Assembly (NCBI GenBank): GCA_009728235.1
Contig: WNZI01000005.1
Coordinates: forward strand, 62,001 to 126,000
DNA length: 64,000 bases
Source: Vibrio cholerae
Lineage (GTDB): Bacteria; Actinomycetota; Actinomycetes; Actinomycetales; Micrococcaceae
Direction of reading: 5' to 3'
Positions 45,047-54,120 of this stretch are shown piece after piece; position 1 is the first letter of the stretch, and the number at the start of each line of letters is the position of its first letter. The position numbers were made by a program, and so were the translations under genes. A model generated the notes under the pieces. That model had not been told where the DNA came from. It saw only the letters and a program-made list of their open reading frames with translations, and made no database searches.

Positions 45047-45594
45047 CAGACCTCAGGAATGGCGCAGGTGTGCCCGTCGGCGTCCATGGGCTGACCGCAC
45101 AGCACGCAGAGCGGACGACCGGCGCCCACCACCTCGCGGGTGCGCTTGGTGAAGGCTCGGGCGGTGCCGACCGGCATGCGGACCCGCAGCATCTCGGCCG
45201 CGTCGGCGTCGTCGATCTCGAGCAGTGCGTCCTCGTCCTCGACCTCGGCGATCGGGTAGGCCTCGATGACGATCTGCGCCGTCGTCGGGTCCCACCCCAG
45301 GCTCATGACGCCGGTACGGAACTGTTCCTCGACCGGTTCGAGCTGGTCGTTGTCGACGAGCTCGAGGGGGGTGTTCGTGGGAACACTGAAGGGGTTGCCG
45401 TCGAGGCTGACCAGCTGGTCGAGGATCTCGTCGATCTTCTCGGCGAGCTGGGCCGACTGCTGCTTCTCCAACGCGATGCTGACGATCTGCTTTCCCGTGC
45501 GGACCTGCAGGTAGAACGTGCGTTCCCCGGGAACGCCGATAGTGCCGACGACGACCCGGTCGGGCCAGGCGAACTCGTGAACAGTTGTAGGCAT
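45046..45594 (-). CDS. DUF3090 family protein
   Basis: A 182-residue protein that is conserved in actinobacteria next to the SCO1664 and phosphatase genes. Characteristic parts are FAWPDRVVVGTIGVPGERTF, LQVRTG with ALEKQQ, and a C-terminal zinc-ribbon-like pair CVLCGQPMDADGHTC with Cys and His ligands. Function unknown. It sits nine bases after the phosphatase stop and overlaps the SCO1664 start, so the trio is one operon. Confidence 0.88.
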   Translation of the reverse strand: MPTTVHEFAWPDRVVVGTIGVPGERTFYLQVRTGKQIVSIALEKQQSAQLAEKIDEILDQLVSLDGNPFSVPTNTPLELVDNDQLEPVEEQFRTGVMSLGWDPTTAQIVIEAYPIAEVEDEDALLEIDDADAAEMLRVRMPVGTARAFTKRTREVVGAGRPLCVLCGQPMDADGHTCAIPEV

Positions 45595-45603
45595 GGCTCT
45601 ATT

Positions 45604-46311
45604 TTAGGCTCTTCCGGCAGGTGGCGCCGTGTGCCCTGCGCCACCGCCTACCGGCGCATCGGCGGAGGGGGCGGTGTTCGCAAGCCAGGACAGATCCCCG
45701 GCGTCGGTATTGGTCGCGAAGACGGTCGGCCGGCTCGTGCCGTAGCGCACGATCGACGCGGAAGCCGGGCCCACCATGATGCGCTGGAACAGGTCGAGGT
45801 GCGTGCCGAGTGCGTCGGCGAGGATCGACTTGATGATGTCGCCGTGGCTTACCGCCACCCACACCGCCCCCGGCCCGTGTTCGGCTTCGAATGCTGCATC
45901 CAGGCGTCGGATGGCGGCCACCGACCGGGCCTGCATGGCGGCCATGGACTCGCCGCCGGGGAACGTCACGGCGGACGGCTGCGACTGCACCACCGACCAC
46001 AGATCCTCCTTCGCGAGATCAGCGAGCGTTCGGCCCTGCCACTGGCCGTAATCGCACTCGGTGAGGTCGTCGTCGAGCGACGACTGGACCGCGCCGGTCT
46101 GGCGATCGAGGATGAACTGGGCGGTCTGCCGGCACCGTTCGAGCGGACTCGACACCACCCCGACGACGGGCACTGCCGCGAGCCGGTCACCGGTCGCGGT
46201 CGCTTGGCTCCGCCCGGTCTCGTCGAGGCCGACGCCGGGGGTCCTACCGGCCAGCAGGCCGGTGGCATTCGCTGTGGTGCGGCCGTGCCGCACGAGGATT
46301 ACTGTCGCCAT
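45604..46311 (-). CDS. Histidine phosphatase family protein (MSMEG_4193-like)
   Basis: A 235-residue phosphoglycerate-mutase-like phosphatase. The RHG triad is near the N-terminus (ILVRHGRT with catalytic His), SSPLERCRQTA holds the second Arg, the acid is in LTECDYGQW and the second His is in VAVSHGD. The C-terminus is Ala/Pro-rich and probably flexible. It is the first gene of the conserved trio with DUF3090 and SCO1664. Substrate unknown. Confidence 0.88.
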   Translation of the reverse strand: MATVILVRHGRTTANATGLLAGRTPGVGLDETGRSQATATGDRLAAVPVVGVVSSPLERCRQTAQFILDRQTGAVQSSLDDDLTECDYGQWQGRTLADLAKEDLWSVVQSQPSAVTFPGGESMAAMQARSVAAIRRLDAAFEAEHGPGAVWVAVSHGDIIKSILADALGTHLDLFQRIMVGPASASIVRYGTSRPTVFATNTDAGDLSWLANTAPSADAPVGGGAGHTAPPAGRA

Positions 46312-46412
46312 CCACCCAGCCTAGCCACCCGCGCGACGGCGGAGCTCACCCTCACGCCGGACGTCCGGGCCACACTCCTGAACGAGGTCGCCGCTGTCCA
46401 AGACAAAAGCTT

Positions 46413-46961
46413 CTACTCCACCTGGTCGATGAGTTGCTGCAGGAGGGCGCCGTAGCGGCGGATGACGACGTCGTCGTCCTCGGCGAGCAGTTGCTCGTCC
46501 TTCACGATCCACAGCGCATACATCAGCCCGCCGACCAGGGCCGCAGCGAGGCGCGCACGGAGGCCGGCGTCCGGTCCCGCGAGCCGGCTCTCCAGAGGTG
46601 CCACGAAGGTGGCCTCGTGCAGCAGCCGCAACTGGTCGCCCACAGCCCCCGCCTCACTGGCCCGGATGAGCGTGAGATACAGCGGGCGCAGATGCCCGTC
46701 CTCCTCCAGCACGTACCGGATGAAGCGCTCGCCCAGGCTGCCCGGGTCGCCCTCGAGCAGCGGCTGGTAGGCCGGTATGGGCGGAAGGGCCTCGAGGAAC
46801 AGTGCTTCCTTCGTGCCGAAGTAGTGGATGGGCAGAGCCGCATCGACGCCCGCCGCGGAGGCCACCGACCGCACCGACGCACCCGCATAGCCCTTCTCCA
46901 GGAAGAGCGTGCGGGCGGCGCGGAGGATCGCCTCGCGCGTTGCGGCCCTGCCCTCGATCAT
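46413..46961 (-). CDS. TetR/AcrR family transcriptional regulator
   Basis: A 182-residue regulator whose DNA-binding domain is at residues 5-52 (TREAILRAARTLFLEKGYAG and VASAAGVDAALPIHYFGTKE). The C-terminal part resembles the TetR_C_33-type domain of actinobacteria (GLMYALWIVKDEQLL). It is divergent from the SDR/esterase genes, with the palindrome at 47033-47051 between, and probably represses them together with itself. Confidence 0.88.
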   Translation of the reverse strand: MIEGRAATREAILRAARTLFLEKGYAGASVRSVASAAGVDAALPIHYFGTKEALFLEALPPIPAYQPLLEGDPGSLGERFIRYVLEEDGHLRPLYLTLIRASEAGAVGDQLRLLHEATFVAPLESRLAGPDAGLRARLAAALVGGLMYALWIVKDEQLLAEDDDVVIRRYGALLQQLIDQVE

Positions 46962-47032
46962 GGTCCAACCCTAGCTGCCGGGCCGCGCGGAGCCGCCCGT
47001 GGCTTCGTCCGACCGGACGCCTCGGCCCTGGC

Positions 47033-47051
47033 CATTCAACAGCGTTGAATG
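47033..47051 (+). promoter_or_regulatory. TetR operator candidate CATTCAAC-AGC-GTTGAATG
   Basis: Perfect eight-base arms around three bases, 53 bases before the SDR start and 71 bases before the divergent TetR start. Confidence 0.65.
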
Positions 47052-47104
47052 TAGCCTGCAGGCAGAGCACATCACCGTCGATTCCCGCCGCGAAAGGGCC
47101 ACTC

Positions 47105-48118
47105 ATGGCACAGATCCCCGTCACATTGACCACGCACAGCACCATCGAGCAGTGGCTCGACCACCCCGAGGGCGGACCGGTGCTGCGAGGCTTTCTGGCG
47201 CAGGCCGGTACGGAGGAGGCCGCTCTCGGCCCCGCCCGGTCGATGCCGCTGCAGCAGCTGGTGGCGCTGAGCCAGGGCGCCCTACCGCAGAGCGCCATCG
47301 ACGGCCTGGTGAAGCAGGTCAACGGGGGCGTCATCCCCGAGGACGACAGTTCCGTATGGCAGGAGCCCGTGCTCGTCGGCCGCTTCGGGGGACGCACCGT
47401 CATCGTCACCGGCGCAGGGTCCGGCATCGGCCGGGCGACGGCGTCGCGCGTGGCCCGGGAAGGCGGGAAGGTCATCGCCGTCGACATCGCCGCTGACCGC
47501 GTCGAGGACCTCGCGCGCTCCCTGCCCGGTCACCAGGTCGTCCCGATCGCGGCCGACCTGACCGACGTCGCGGCGGTCGACCGGATCGTCGACGCCGCTG
47601 AGGGACGCATCGATGCCCTCGCGAACGTCGCCGGGATCAACGACGACTTCAGCCCTCTCCACGAGGTCTCGGACGCCATGTGGTCGCGGGTCTTCGCGGT
47701 CAACGTCGAAGGACTCATGCGGCTGAGCCGCGCCGTACTGCCCGTGATGCTCGACGCCGGTCGTGGCTCGATCGTGAATGTGACCTCCGAGGCCGGGTTG
47801 CGGGGTTCCGCGTCCGGCGTCGCCTACACGGCGTCGAAGCACGCGGTGGTGGGCATCACCCGCAGTGCCGCCTTCATGTACGCGAAGGAGGGGCTCCGCA
47901 TCAACGCGGTGGCGCCGGGCGGAGTGGCCACGGGCATCCCCATGCCCGGCACGCCGTCGGCATACGGCTCGACGCGCCTGGAGGCTGCGCGCGTCAACAT
48001 CCCGAGCATCGCCGATCCCACCCACCTCGCCGCAACCATCACGTTCCTGCTCAGCGACGACGGCGTGAACATCAACGGGGCCATCCTGCCGTCCGACGGC
48101 GGCTGGTCGGCCGTCTGA
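47105..48118 (+). CDS. SDR family oxidoreductase with N-terminal extension
   Basis: A 337-residue enzyme. Residues 1-92 are an extension (TIEQWLDHPEGGPVLRGFLA, then LPLQQLV-type and AIDGLVKQVNGG helices) that looks like the small helical module found at the C-terminus of some family 3 glycosidases. The SDR part follows: VTGAGSGIGRA, NVAGI, Ser in VNVTSEAG, YTASK for Tyr/Lys and a SDGGW end. ATG 47105 has GAAAGG upstream. It is the first gene of a unit with an HSL-type esterase and is probably under TetR control. Substrate unknown, perhaps a hydrophobic alcohol or steroid-like compound. Confidence 0.85.
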   Translation: MAQIPVTLTTHSTIEQWLDHPEGGPVLRGFLAQAGTEEAALGPARSMPLQQLVALSQGALPQSAIDGLVKQVNGGVIPEDDSSVWQEPVLVGRFGGRTVIVTGAGSGIGRATASRVAREGGKVIAVDIAADRVEDLARSLPGHQVVPIAADLTDVAAVDRIVDAAEGRIDALANVAGINDDFSPLHEVSDAMWSRVFAVNVEGLMRLSRAVLPVMLDAGRGSIVNVTSEAGLRGSASGVAYTASKHAVVGITRSAAFMYAKEGLRINAVAPGGVATGIPMPGTPSAYGSTRLEAARVNIPSIADPTHLAATITFLLSDDGVNINGAILPSDGGWSAV

Positions 48119-48180
48119 CGGCCCGGCGAGCGTTCCAATCCTGCACGGCACCATGCGTTGACGAGAGAAGAGGTCGGACG

Positions 48181-49158
48181 ATGACGAAGCTGGATCTACG
48201 CACGAGGCTCCTGGGGAAACTCATCGGCAGGGCCTCCGTGACCCGTCGCTCCGAGGACCAGATCCTCGCCGACCAGCGCCGGGTGATCGGTCATAACCCC
48301 CTGACCGACCTCCTGCTCGGAGGTATGGCGAAGGGAGTGACGGTCCGTACGACGACCGCCGCCGGCGCCGACGGAGACATCGGTGTCCGTATCTACCACC
48401 CGCAGGCGGGCGCCGAGCTGCCTCCGCTCGTCGTGTTCATCCACGGCGGCGGCTGGACCTCGGGGACCCTCGACACCTACGACTGGTTCGCGAGCAGCAT
48501 CGCCCGCGATGCAGGAGCCGTCGTGGCGTCGCTGGACTATCGATTGTCTCCCGGGCATCGCTGGCCGGCAGCCGCGGAGGATTCCTATGCTGCGACCGTC
48601 GACCTCATCGGCCGCGGGACGGAGCTGGGCGCTGACACCTCCCGGGTTGCCGTGGTGGGAGACAGCGCAGGCGGAAATCTGGCCGCCGTTGTCGCGCTCA
48701 TGGCACGGGACAGGTCCGGCCCGGCGATCGCCTTCCAGGGACTCGTCTACCCGGCCACCGACATGACGATGGCGAGTCCGTCCATCGACGAGAACGCGCA
48801 GGCGCCCATTCTCACCAAGGCGGACATGCTGGCGTTCCGCGGCCACTACCTCGACGGCCAGGACCCGAAACACCCCTATGCATCTCCGCTCCTCGCCGAT
48901 GACCTCACCGGGCTGCCCCCGGCCCTGGTGCAGGTGGCTGAACACGACCCGCTTCGGGACGACGGGCTACGGTACGCCGCTGCCCTCGAGGCGGCCGGGA
49001 CCGCCGTGCGTTCGACGACCTACTTCGGCATGCCCCACGGCTTTATGGCCTTTCCCAACATCAGCAGGGCGGTGCCGCAGGCGCTTGGTGAGCTGTGCCA
49101 GGAGCTACGCCGCGCGCTGAACGTCGATCGCTCGGCCGGGCCTGCGGCAGGGAGCTGA
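48181..49158 (+). CDS. Alpha/beta hydrolase (HSL-type esterase/lipase)
   Basis: A 325-residue cytosolic esterase of the hormone-sensitive-lipase group. The oxyanion motif is FIHGGGWTSG, the nucleophile elbow VVGDSAGGNLA, the acid is in VAEHDPLRDDG and the His in GMPHGFMAF. It follows the SDR gene by 62 bases on the same strand, and GAAGAGG precedes the ATG. Together the two enzymes could release and oxidise an alcohol from an ester; this is inference. Confidence 0.9.
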   Translation: MTKLDLRTRLLGKLIGRASVTRRSEDQILADQRRVIGHNPLTDLLLGGMAKGVTVRTTTAAGADGDIGVRIYHPQAGAELPPLVVFIHGGGWTSGTLDTYDWFASSIARDAGAVVASLDYRLSPGHRWPAAAEDSYAATVDLIGRGTELGADTSRVAVVGDSAGGNLAAVVALMARDRSGPAIAFQGLVYPATDMTMASPSIDENAQAPILTKADMLAFRGHYLDGQDPKHPYASPLLADDLTGLPPALVQVAEHDPLRDDGLRYAAALEAAGTAVRSTTYFGMPHGFMAFPNISRAVPQALGELCQELRRALNVDRSAGPAAGS

Positions 49159-49177
49159 CTGTCCTCCTGCGTCGGGA

Positions 49178-50286
49178 TCAGGTCCAGTAGAGCAGCCGGG
49201 CCGCGGGCAGGCGCCGCTCCAGCTCCTCGGTGAACCACTCCCGCATCTCGGACATGGTCTGCTTCGGGTACACGTACTTGACGCCACCGAACTTGGACCG
49301 CTTCTGGCTGCGCAGGTCCTCGTCCATCTCGAGCTTCGTCTTCGGATACCAGCCGAGCAGCACTTCCTTGCTCGCGGGGGTGAAGCGATGCGTGATGATC
49401 TCGGCCGTCAGGTCGCGGTCGTCGATGCCGGCCACCGCAGCGGCGACGTCGTCGAGCAGTGCGCCGTACTGCTCGCGCCAGCCGGGTACGGGCATGATCG
49501 GGGCGATCGTCAGGCCCACCCGGTAGCCGGCCGTGGCCACCGCGCGGAGGGCAGCGAGCCGAGCCGGCATGCGGGTGGTGCCGCCCTCAAAGCGGTTCGC
49601 CACCTCGGCGGCGTTCACGGAGAAGCGGATGCGCGTCCTGCGGCCGTGGTCGAGGGTCACGAGTTCGTTGACGTCGTCGAACTTGGTGGTGAAGCGCACC
49701 TGCACGTCGTCGCCAAACTCGCCCGCACCCACGCGGGAGATCGCGGCAGCGAGGGAGCCGGTCACGCTCTCGATGCCGAGGGGGTCGGTGTAGCAGGACA
49801 TCTCGAAGGTGGTGCCCTCGTTCCCGCGGTCGATGGTGCCGCGGGTGACCGAACCCTTGCCGGCGTGCGTGCGGATGCCGTCCAGCACGTCGTCGATGTT
49901 GGCGTACACGCGGGTGACCGGGGGTCCCTGCAGGGACCGGCGAGATAGCAGTACTGGCAGTGGGCGGGGCAGCCCTTGGCGAGGTCGATCCGCCAGTCCG
50001 CACTCGGCGGGATGGGCTGCGGCTTCAGGGCGCTGGGAGGAGCGACGACGACGGCCAGCGTGTTCTTCGCGGACGCGTAGGTCTCGCGCTCGGTGGCGCC
50101 CCGGAGCCCGGTCAAGGCATTGCCGGACAGGAACCGGATGTCGTCGACGCCGGCGAGTTCACAGCGCCGGACGATCTCGGCGGTGTGCGGGAGATCGGCT
50201 GCGGCCCGCGTGATCATCACGTGTTTGGGCACCCAGAGACGGGTAGGAGAGAGAGTGGTCAGGTCCGGTTCCTGGGCTGTCATCAT
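49178..50286 (-). pseudogene. Spore photoproduct lyase family radical SAM protein, frameshifted
   Basis: About 369 residues when joined. The cluster motif is KGCPAHCQYCYLAG (C-3x-C-2x-C) and the C-terminus has KRSKFGGVKYVYP, both typical of the spore-photoproduct-lyase-like group. Residues after YLAG are out of frame because one base is missing at about 49937; adding a G gives YLAGSLQGPPVTRVYANIDD. ATG 50286 is one of two adjacent Met codons. The organism type does not form endospores, so DNA photoproduct repair or another radical reaction is possible. Confidence 0.82.
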
Positions 50287-50512
50287 CACTCTGTACAACA
50301 ACGTCTCGGGGCCGGATGTTCCTCTCGCGCGGTGCTCAGACGGGGGGTCCTGCCTGTCGGATCAGGGCGATGAGCAGAGGCTTCGATCGTGGTCCGACGG
50401 GCTGAGGTTCCGGGAACCCGCAGGCCTCGGGAACCGCGTCAGCGAGGTGAACACGCGAACCCGGCCTGGGCCCTCGCGCTGGAGCCCGAAGGGCCCCCCG
50501 ACCTGAGACCTC

Positions 50513-51658
50513 TCAGGCGCGATGCAGCCAGACACCGTCTCCGAGGACATCGACGACCGCCCACTCGTGGTCGAAGAGGACGAGGTCGGAGGCGAAGCCC
50601 GGGCGGACGAGACCGAGGGTCTGTGAGAGACCGAGGATGCGCGCGGGCGTGAGTGTCAGGGCTTCGATGACCTGCACCGCGGTCAGGCCGGCGCCCAGTG
50701 CATGCCGCACGGCCACGTCCAACGTGAGCGTCGACCCCGCGAGGGAACCGGTGGTCCTCACCCTGGCGACGCGATCCGCGACGTCGACAGCCAGTCCTCC
50801 CAATAGGTACTGACCATCCGGAGCGGCGGCGGCGGCCATGGCGTCGGTGATCAGGACGATCCGGTGTGGGGCCAGGGTGAAGAGCATCGCTGCGACAGCG
50901 GGGTGAACGTGGTGTCCATCGAGAATTACCTCGAGGTGGGCGCCACTCATCAGGGCGGCACCCACCGGGCCGGGATCGCGATGGTGCAGTCCTGGCATGC
51001 CGTTGAACGAGTGGGTCAGAAGGGTGGCGCCGGCGCCGAAGGCAGCCAGGGACTGGTCGTAATCGGCTTCTGTATGGCCGATCGCCACGATGACCCCCTC
51101 GGCGGTGAAGCGGCGTATCGCGTCCGCGGCGCCGTCGCGGTTCGGGTCGAGGGTGATCTGCCGGAGGGTTCCACGGGCGGCTTGGAGCAGGAGGTCGATC
51201 CTGTCGGGCGAGGGATCCGTCAGGTGGTCCGCGTTGTGCGCCCCGCGCTTGCCGACGGACAGGAACGGGCCCTCGAGGTGGCTTCCGAGCAGCAGGGGAT
51301 TGGTCGCGGCGAGGTCGGCGATCCCGGACAGCGATCGACCCAACGCGTCGAGGGGGTTGGACACGAGGCTCGCCAGGGCGCGTGTGGTGCCATGGCTGTG
51401 ATGGGCGGCCAGCGAACGGGCGATGGCCTCAGCGCCGTCCTCGTGGCTGTGGCCACCACCGCCGTGCAGGTGCAGGTCGATCAAACCCGGTGTGAGTCGA
51501 CGTCCGGTTCCGTCGATCGTTGTATCCGCACCATGGTTGCGCCAGCCGGTCCCCGTACCGGTGGCCAGGATGGTGCGCCCGGCGGTCGTGACCCAGAAGT
51601 CGTCGGTCTCGCCGTCGGCGTCGACCTTGGTGGTGCTGTGGATGGTGATGGTGCTCAT
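50513..51658 (-). CDS. nagA: N-acetylglucosamine-6-phosphate deacetylase
   Basis: Amidohydrolase of 381 residues that removes acetate from GlcNAc-6-P; relatives (AgaA) act on GalNAc-6-P. Metal and catalytic residues are in PGLIDLHLHGGGGHSHEDG, GSHLEGPFLS, GHTEADY, THSFNGMPGLHHRDPG and the Asp of LITDAMAAAA. Its ATG overlaps the nagB stop (ATGA). It is the last gene of the minus-strand amino-sugar operon that begins with the SIS protein. Confidence 0.93.
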   Translation of the reverse strand: MSTITIHSTTKVDADGETDDFWVTTAGRTILATGTGTGWRNHGADTTIDGTGRRLTPGLIDLHLHGGGGHSHEDGAEAIARSLAAHHSHGTTRALASLVSNPLDALGRSLSGIADLAATNPLLLGSHLEGPFLSVGKRGAHNADHLTDPSPDRIDLLLQAARGTLRQITLDPNRDGAADAIRRFTAEGVIVAIGHTEADYDQSLAAFGAGATLLTHSFNGMPGLHHRDPGPVGAALMSGAHLEVILDGHHVHPAVAAMLFTLAPHRIVLITDAMAAAAAPDGQYLLGGLAVDVADRVARVRTTGSLAGSTLTLDVAVRHALGAGLTAVQVIEALTLTPARILGLSQTLGLVRPGFASDLVLFDHEWAVVDVLGDGVWLHRA

Positions 51659-52428
51659 GTCGGGGCGCCCTGCGCCCTGTTCCTTTCGGTGTCCAGGTAA
51701 TACTCGCGCAGCGAGAGTTCCTGGGCGGCGTCCCGATCCAGCAGGACGGTGGCCCTGCGGTGCAGCTGCAGCACCGACGCCGGGCACATGCTGGAGACGG
51801 GTCCTTCGAGGGCGGCGCGGACGGCCGCGGCCTTCGCTGCCCCCTGAGCCACCAGGAGGACTTCGGTCGCGTCGAGGATAGTGCCGAGGCCCTGCGTCAG
51901 GCAGCGTCGGGGGACATCCTCCGGACGGGCGAAGAAGCGCGCGTTGTCACTGCGGGTGCCTGCCATCAGGGTCTTCGGTCGGGTGCGCGAGGAGAGGGAG
52001 GAACTCGGCTCGTTGAAGCCGATGTGCCCGTTCCGGCCTATGCCGAGGATCTGCAGATCCACGCCGCCCGCGGTCTTCATCATCTCCTCGTAGCGCTCGC
52101 ACTCGGCGTCGAGATCACCTGCACTGCCGTCGGGAACGTGGACCCTCGCCGGATCGAGGCGCAGTCTGTCGACGACCTCCTGCTGGATCACGGACCGGTA
52201 GCTTTGGGCGCTGTCGCCCGGTAGCCCCACGTACTCGTCGAGGGCGAATGCGTTGAGCTGCGCCAGGGCCGGAATCCAGCGGTGCGCCAGCGCACGATAG
52301 ATCGTCAGGGGGGAGGACCCGGTGGCGATGCCGAGGGTGCGGATCGTGCCACTGCGGACTCCGTCCAGGATGTGCATCGCACCGAAGGCTCCGATGTCCT
52401 CGGCGCTGTCGAGAATGACGACGCGCAT
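51655..52428 (-). CDS. nagB: Glucosamine-6-phosphate deaminase
   Basis: Converts glucosamine-6-P to fructose-6-P and ammonia. The 257-residue length is normal. Motifs are GSSPLTIYRAL, NAFALDEYVGL with the catalytic Asp, GIGRNGHIGFNEPSSSLSSR with the catalytic His, and RCLTQGLGTILDA. It follows the DeoR gene by 33 bases and overlaps nagA by four. Having both NagB and an AgaS-like SIS protein in one operon suggests two amino-sugar substrates. Confidence 0.93.
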   Translation of the reverse strand: MRVVILDSAEDIGAFGAMHILDGVRSGTIRTLGIATGSSPLTIYRALAHRWIPALAQLNAFALDEYVGLPGDSAQSYRSVIQQEVVDRLRLDPARVHVPDGSAGDLDAECERYEEMMKTAGGVDLQILGIGRNGHIGFNEPSSSLSSRTRPKTLMAGTRSDNARFFARPEDVPRRCLTQGLGTILDATEVLLVAQGAAKAAAVRAALEGPVSSMCPASVLQLHRRATVLLDRDAAQELSLREYYLDTERNRAQGAPT

Positions 52429-52461
52429 GGTGGTTCCAATCTGTGGGGAGGGATTCAGGAG

Positions 52462-53256
52462 TCAACCGTGCTGGGGTGCCACCATCACCTTGGTCCCCCC
52501 GGCTTCGAAGGCAGCTTTCTGTTCCTCCGTGATGCCACTGTCCGTGATCAGGTTGCTGAAGATGTAGCCGGTCATCGTGGCGAACGTGCGGACGCCGATT
52601 TTCGAGGAGTCCGCGACGATGAAGGTCTCCGACGCTCGTCGCGCCATCAGTGCGTTGACCTCCGCTTCTCCTTCGTCACTGACGGTCGGGCCGACATCCG
52701 GGTCCAGGCCGTTGACGCCGATGAAGGCGAAGTCGAGGGCTACACGCTGCAGGATCACGTCGGTGTAGGGGCCTACCAGTTCGTAGGACCGCGGGTTGAC
52801 CACGCCGCCGGTGACCATGATCCGGATGTTCGGCCTCACCACGAGCTGGGCTGCGATATTGATTGCGTTCGTCACCACGGTGAGGGTGGGTTTGCTGGAG
52901 GGTTCCATCAGGTCCGGCCGCATGCCGAGCGCCTGGGCTATGGCCGTGCTCGTGGTACCGCCGCACAGGCCGACGACTGAACCTTTGCGCACCAGCGCGC
53001 TCGCGGCCCGGGCGATGTCCTGCTTCTGGCGCGTGTGATCGTCACGGTTGTAGCGCGTGGGTAGGTCATAGGCGACGGCCTCCATGGTCGCACCGCCACG
53101 CGTGCGCGTGAGGAGTCGTTGGGTAGCAAGGCTGTCGAGGTCCCGCCGGGCCGTGGCGGGGGAGACTCCGAGCCGGGTGATGATGTCCTCGACGAGAACG
53201 CTCCCCTCGGCTGCGAGCAGGTCGAGTATCGCGTTGAGTCTCTCTGTCTTTTCCAT
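52462..53256 (-). CDS. DeoR/GlpR family transcriptional regulator
   Basis: A 264-residue sugar-phosphate-sensing repressor. The DeoR helix-turn-helix is at residues 5-58 (TERLNAILDLLAAEGSVLVE, then LGVSPATARRDLDSL), followed by the family hinge TRGGA. The C-terminal domain has VGLCGGTTSTAIAQ, NAINIAA, TGGVVNP and ADSSKIG, which bind a phosphosugar. ATG 53256 gives the normal family length; it lies four bases after the restored aldolase stop. It probably controls both divergent amino-sugar operons. Confidence 0.9.
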   Translation of the reverse strand: MEKTERLNAILDLLAAEGSVLVEDIITRLGVSPATARRDLDSLATQRLLTRTRGGATMEAVAYDLPTRYNRDDHTRQKQDIARAASALVRKGSVVGLCGGTTSTAIAQALGMRPDLMEPSSKPTLTVVTNAINIAAQLVVRPNIRIMVTGGVVNPRSYELVGPYTDVILQRVALDFAFIGVNGLDPDVGPTVSDEGEAEVNALMARRASETFIVADSSKIGVRTFATMTGYIFSNLITDSGITEEQKAAFEAGGTKVMVAPQHG

Positions 53257-53260
53257 CTGG

Positions 53261-54120
53261 TCAATCCTCGGAATCTGCTGATCGGGTCGGTGCGGAGAAC
53301 AGGGTGAGCAGCCGTGCGGCTTCCGATGCCAGTGCATCACGCCCGGCCCTCATGTACTTCCGCGAGTCGACGAGATCGGGCTGGACTGCGAGTACGTCCC
53401 GCACGCGCGGGTGAAGAAGCCGTTCAGGTGCGTCGAGACGTTGATCTTGGTCATCCCCATGCGTACGGCCTGAACGAGGACCTCGTCGGGAACTCCCGAG
53501 GAGCCGTGGAGTACCAACGGTACGGGAACCGAGGTGCTCAGCTGATGGACCAGGTCCAGGTCCAGAGTCGCCGCGCGCCGGGTCATCGCATGGGAGGATC
53601 CGACAGCGACAGCGAGGGCATCCACACCGGTGGCTGCCACGAAGGCTGCTGCCTCACCCGGGTCGGTCCTGACGCCGGGTGCGTGGGCGCCGTCCTTCCC
53701 GCCCACCTTGCCGAGCTCGGCTTCGACGAAGACGTTCTCCGCATGGGCACGTTCCACGACACGTCGCGTGGTTCCGACGTTGTCGTCGAAAGGAAGATGC
53801 GCGCCGTCGTACATCACGGAGCCGAAGCCGAGGCCGAGCGCACGGTAGACCAACTGCTCGTCCTCCGCGTGGTCGAGGTGCAGCGCGACGGGAACGCGGG
53901 CGGCCCGGGCCACCGCCACCACCCCTGCAGCGATCGGCTCGAGGGCGCCGTGATAGGCGGCACAGTTCTGCGAGATCTGGAGGATGACCGGAAGCCCTGC
54001 GGCCTCCGCCCCGGCGACGATCGCCTCGGCCGTCTCGAGGTGCAGCACGTTGAAGCTGCCCAGTCCACCGCCGGCGGCGACTGCAGCATCGATGAGCGTG
54101 CGGGTCGGGGTCAGTCCCAT
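53261..54120 (-). pseudogene. Class II fructose/tagatose-bisphosphate aldolase (GatY/KbaY-like), frameshifted
   Basis: Zinc-dependent aldolase of about 286 residues that would split tagatose-1,6-bisphosphate. Motifs are GSFNVLHLETAEAIVAGAEA, LHLDHAED (zinc His and Asp), 'SVMYDGAHLPFDDNV', VEAELGKVGG, HGSSGVPDE and MTKINVSTHLNG. One base is missing at about 53404; restoring it gives FFTRAVRDVLAVQPDLVDSR and a stop at 53261-53263 just before the DeoR start, which supports a reading error. Its start overlaps the PfkB gene by ten bases. Confidence 0.86.
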
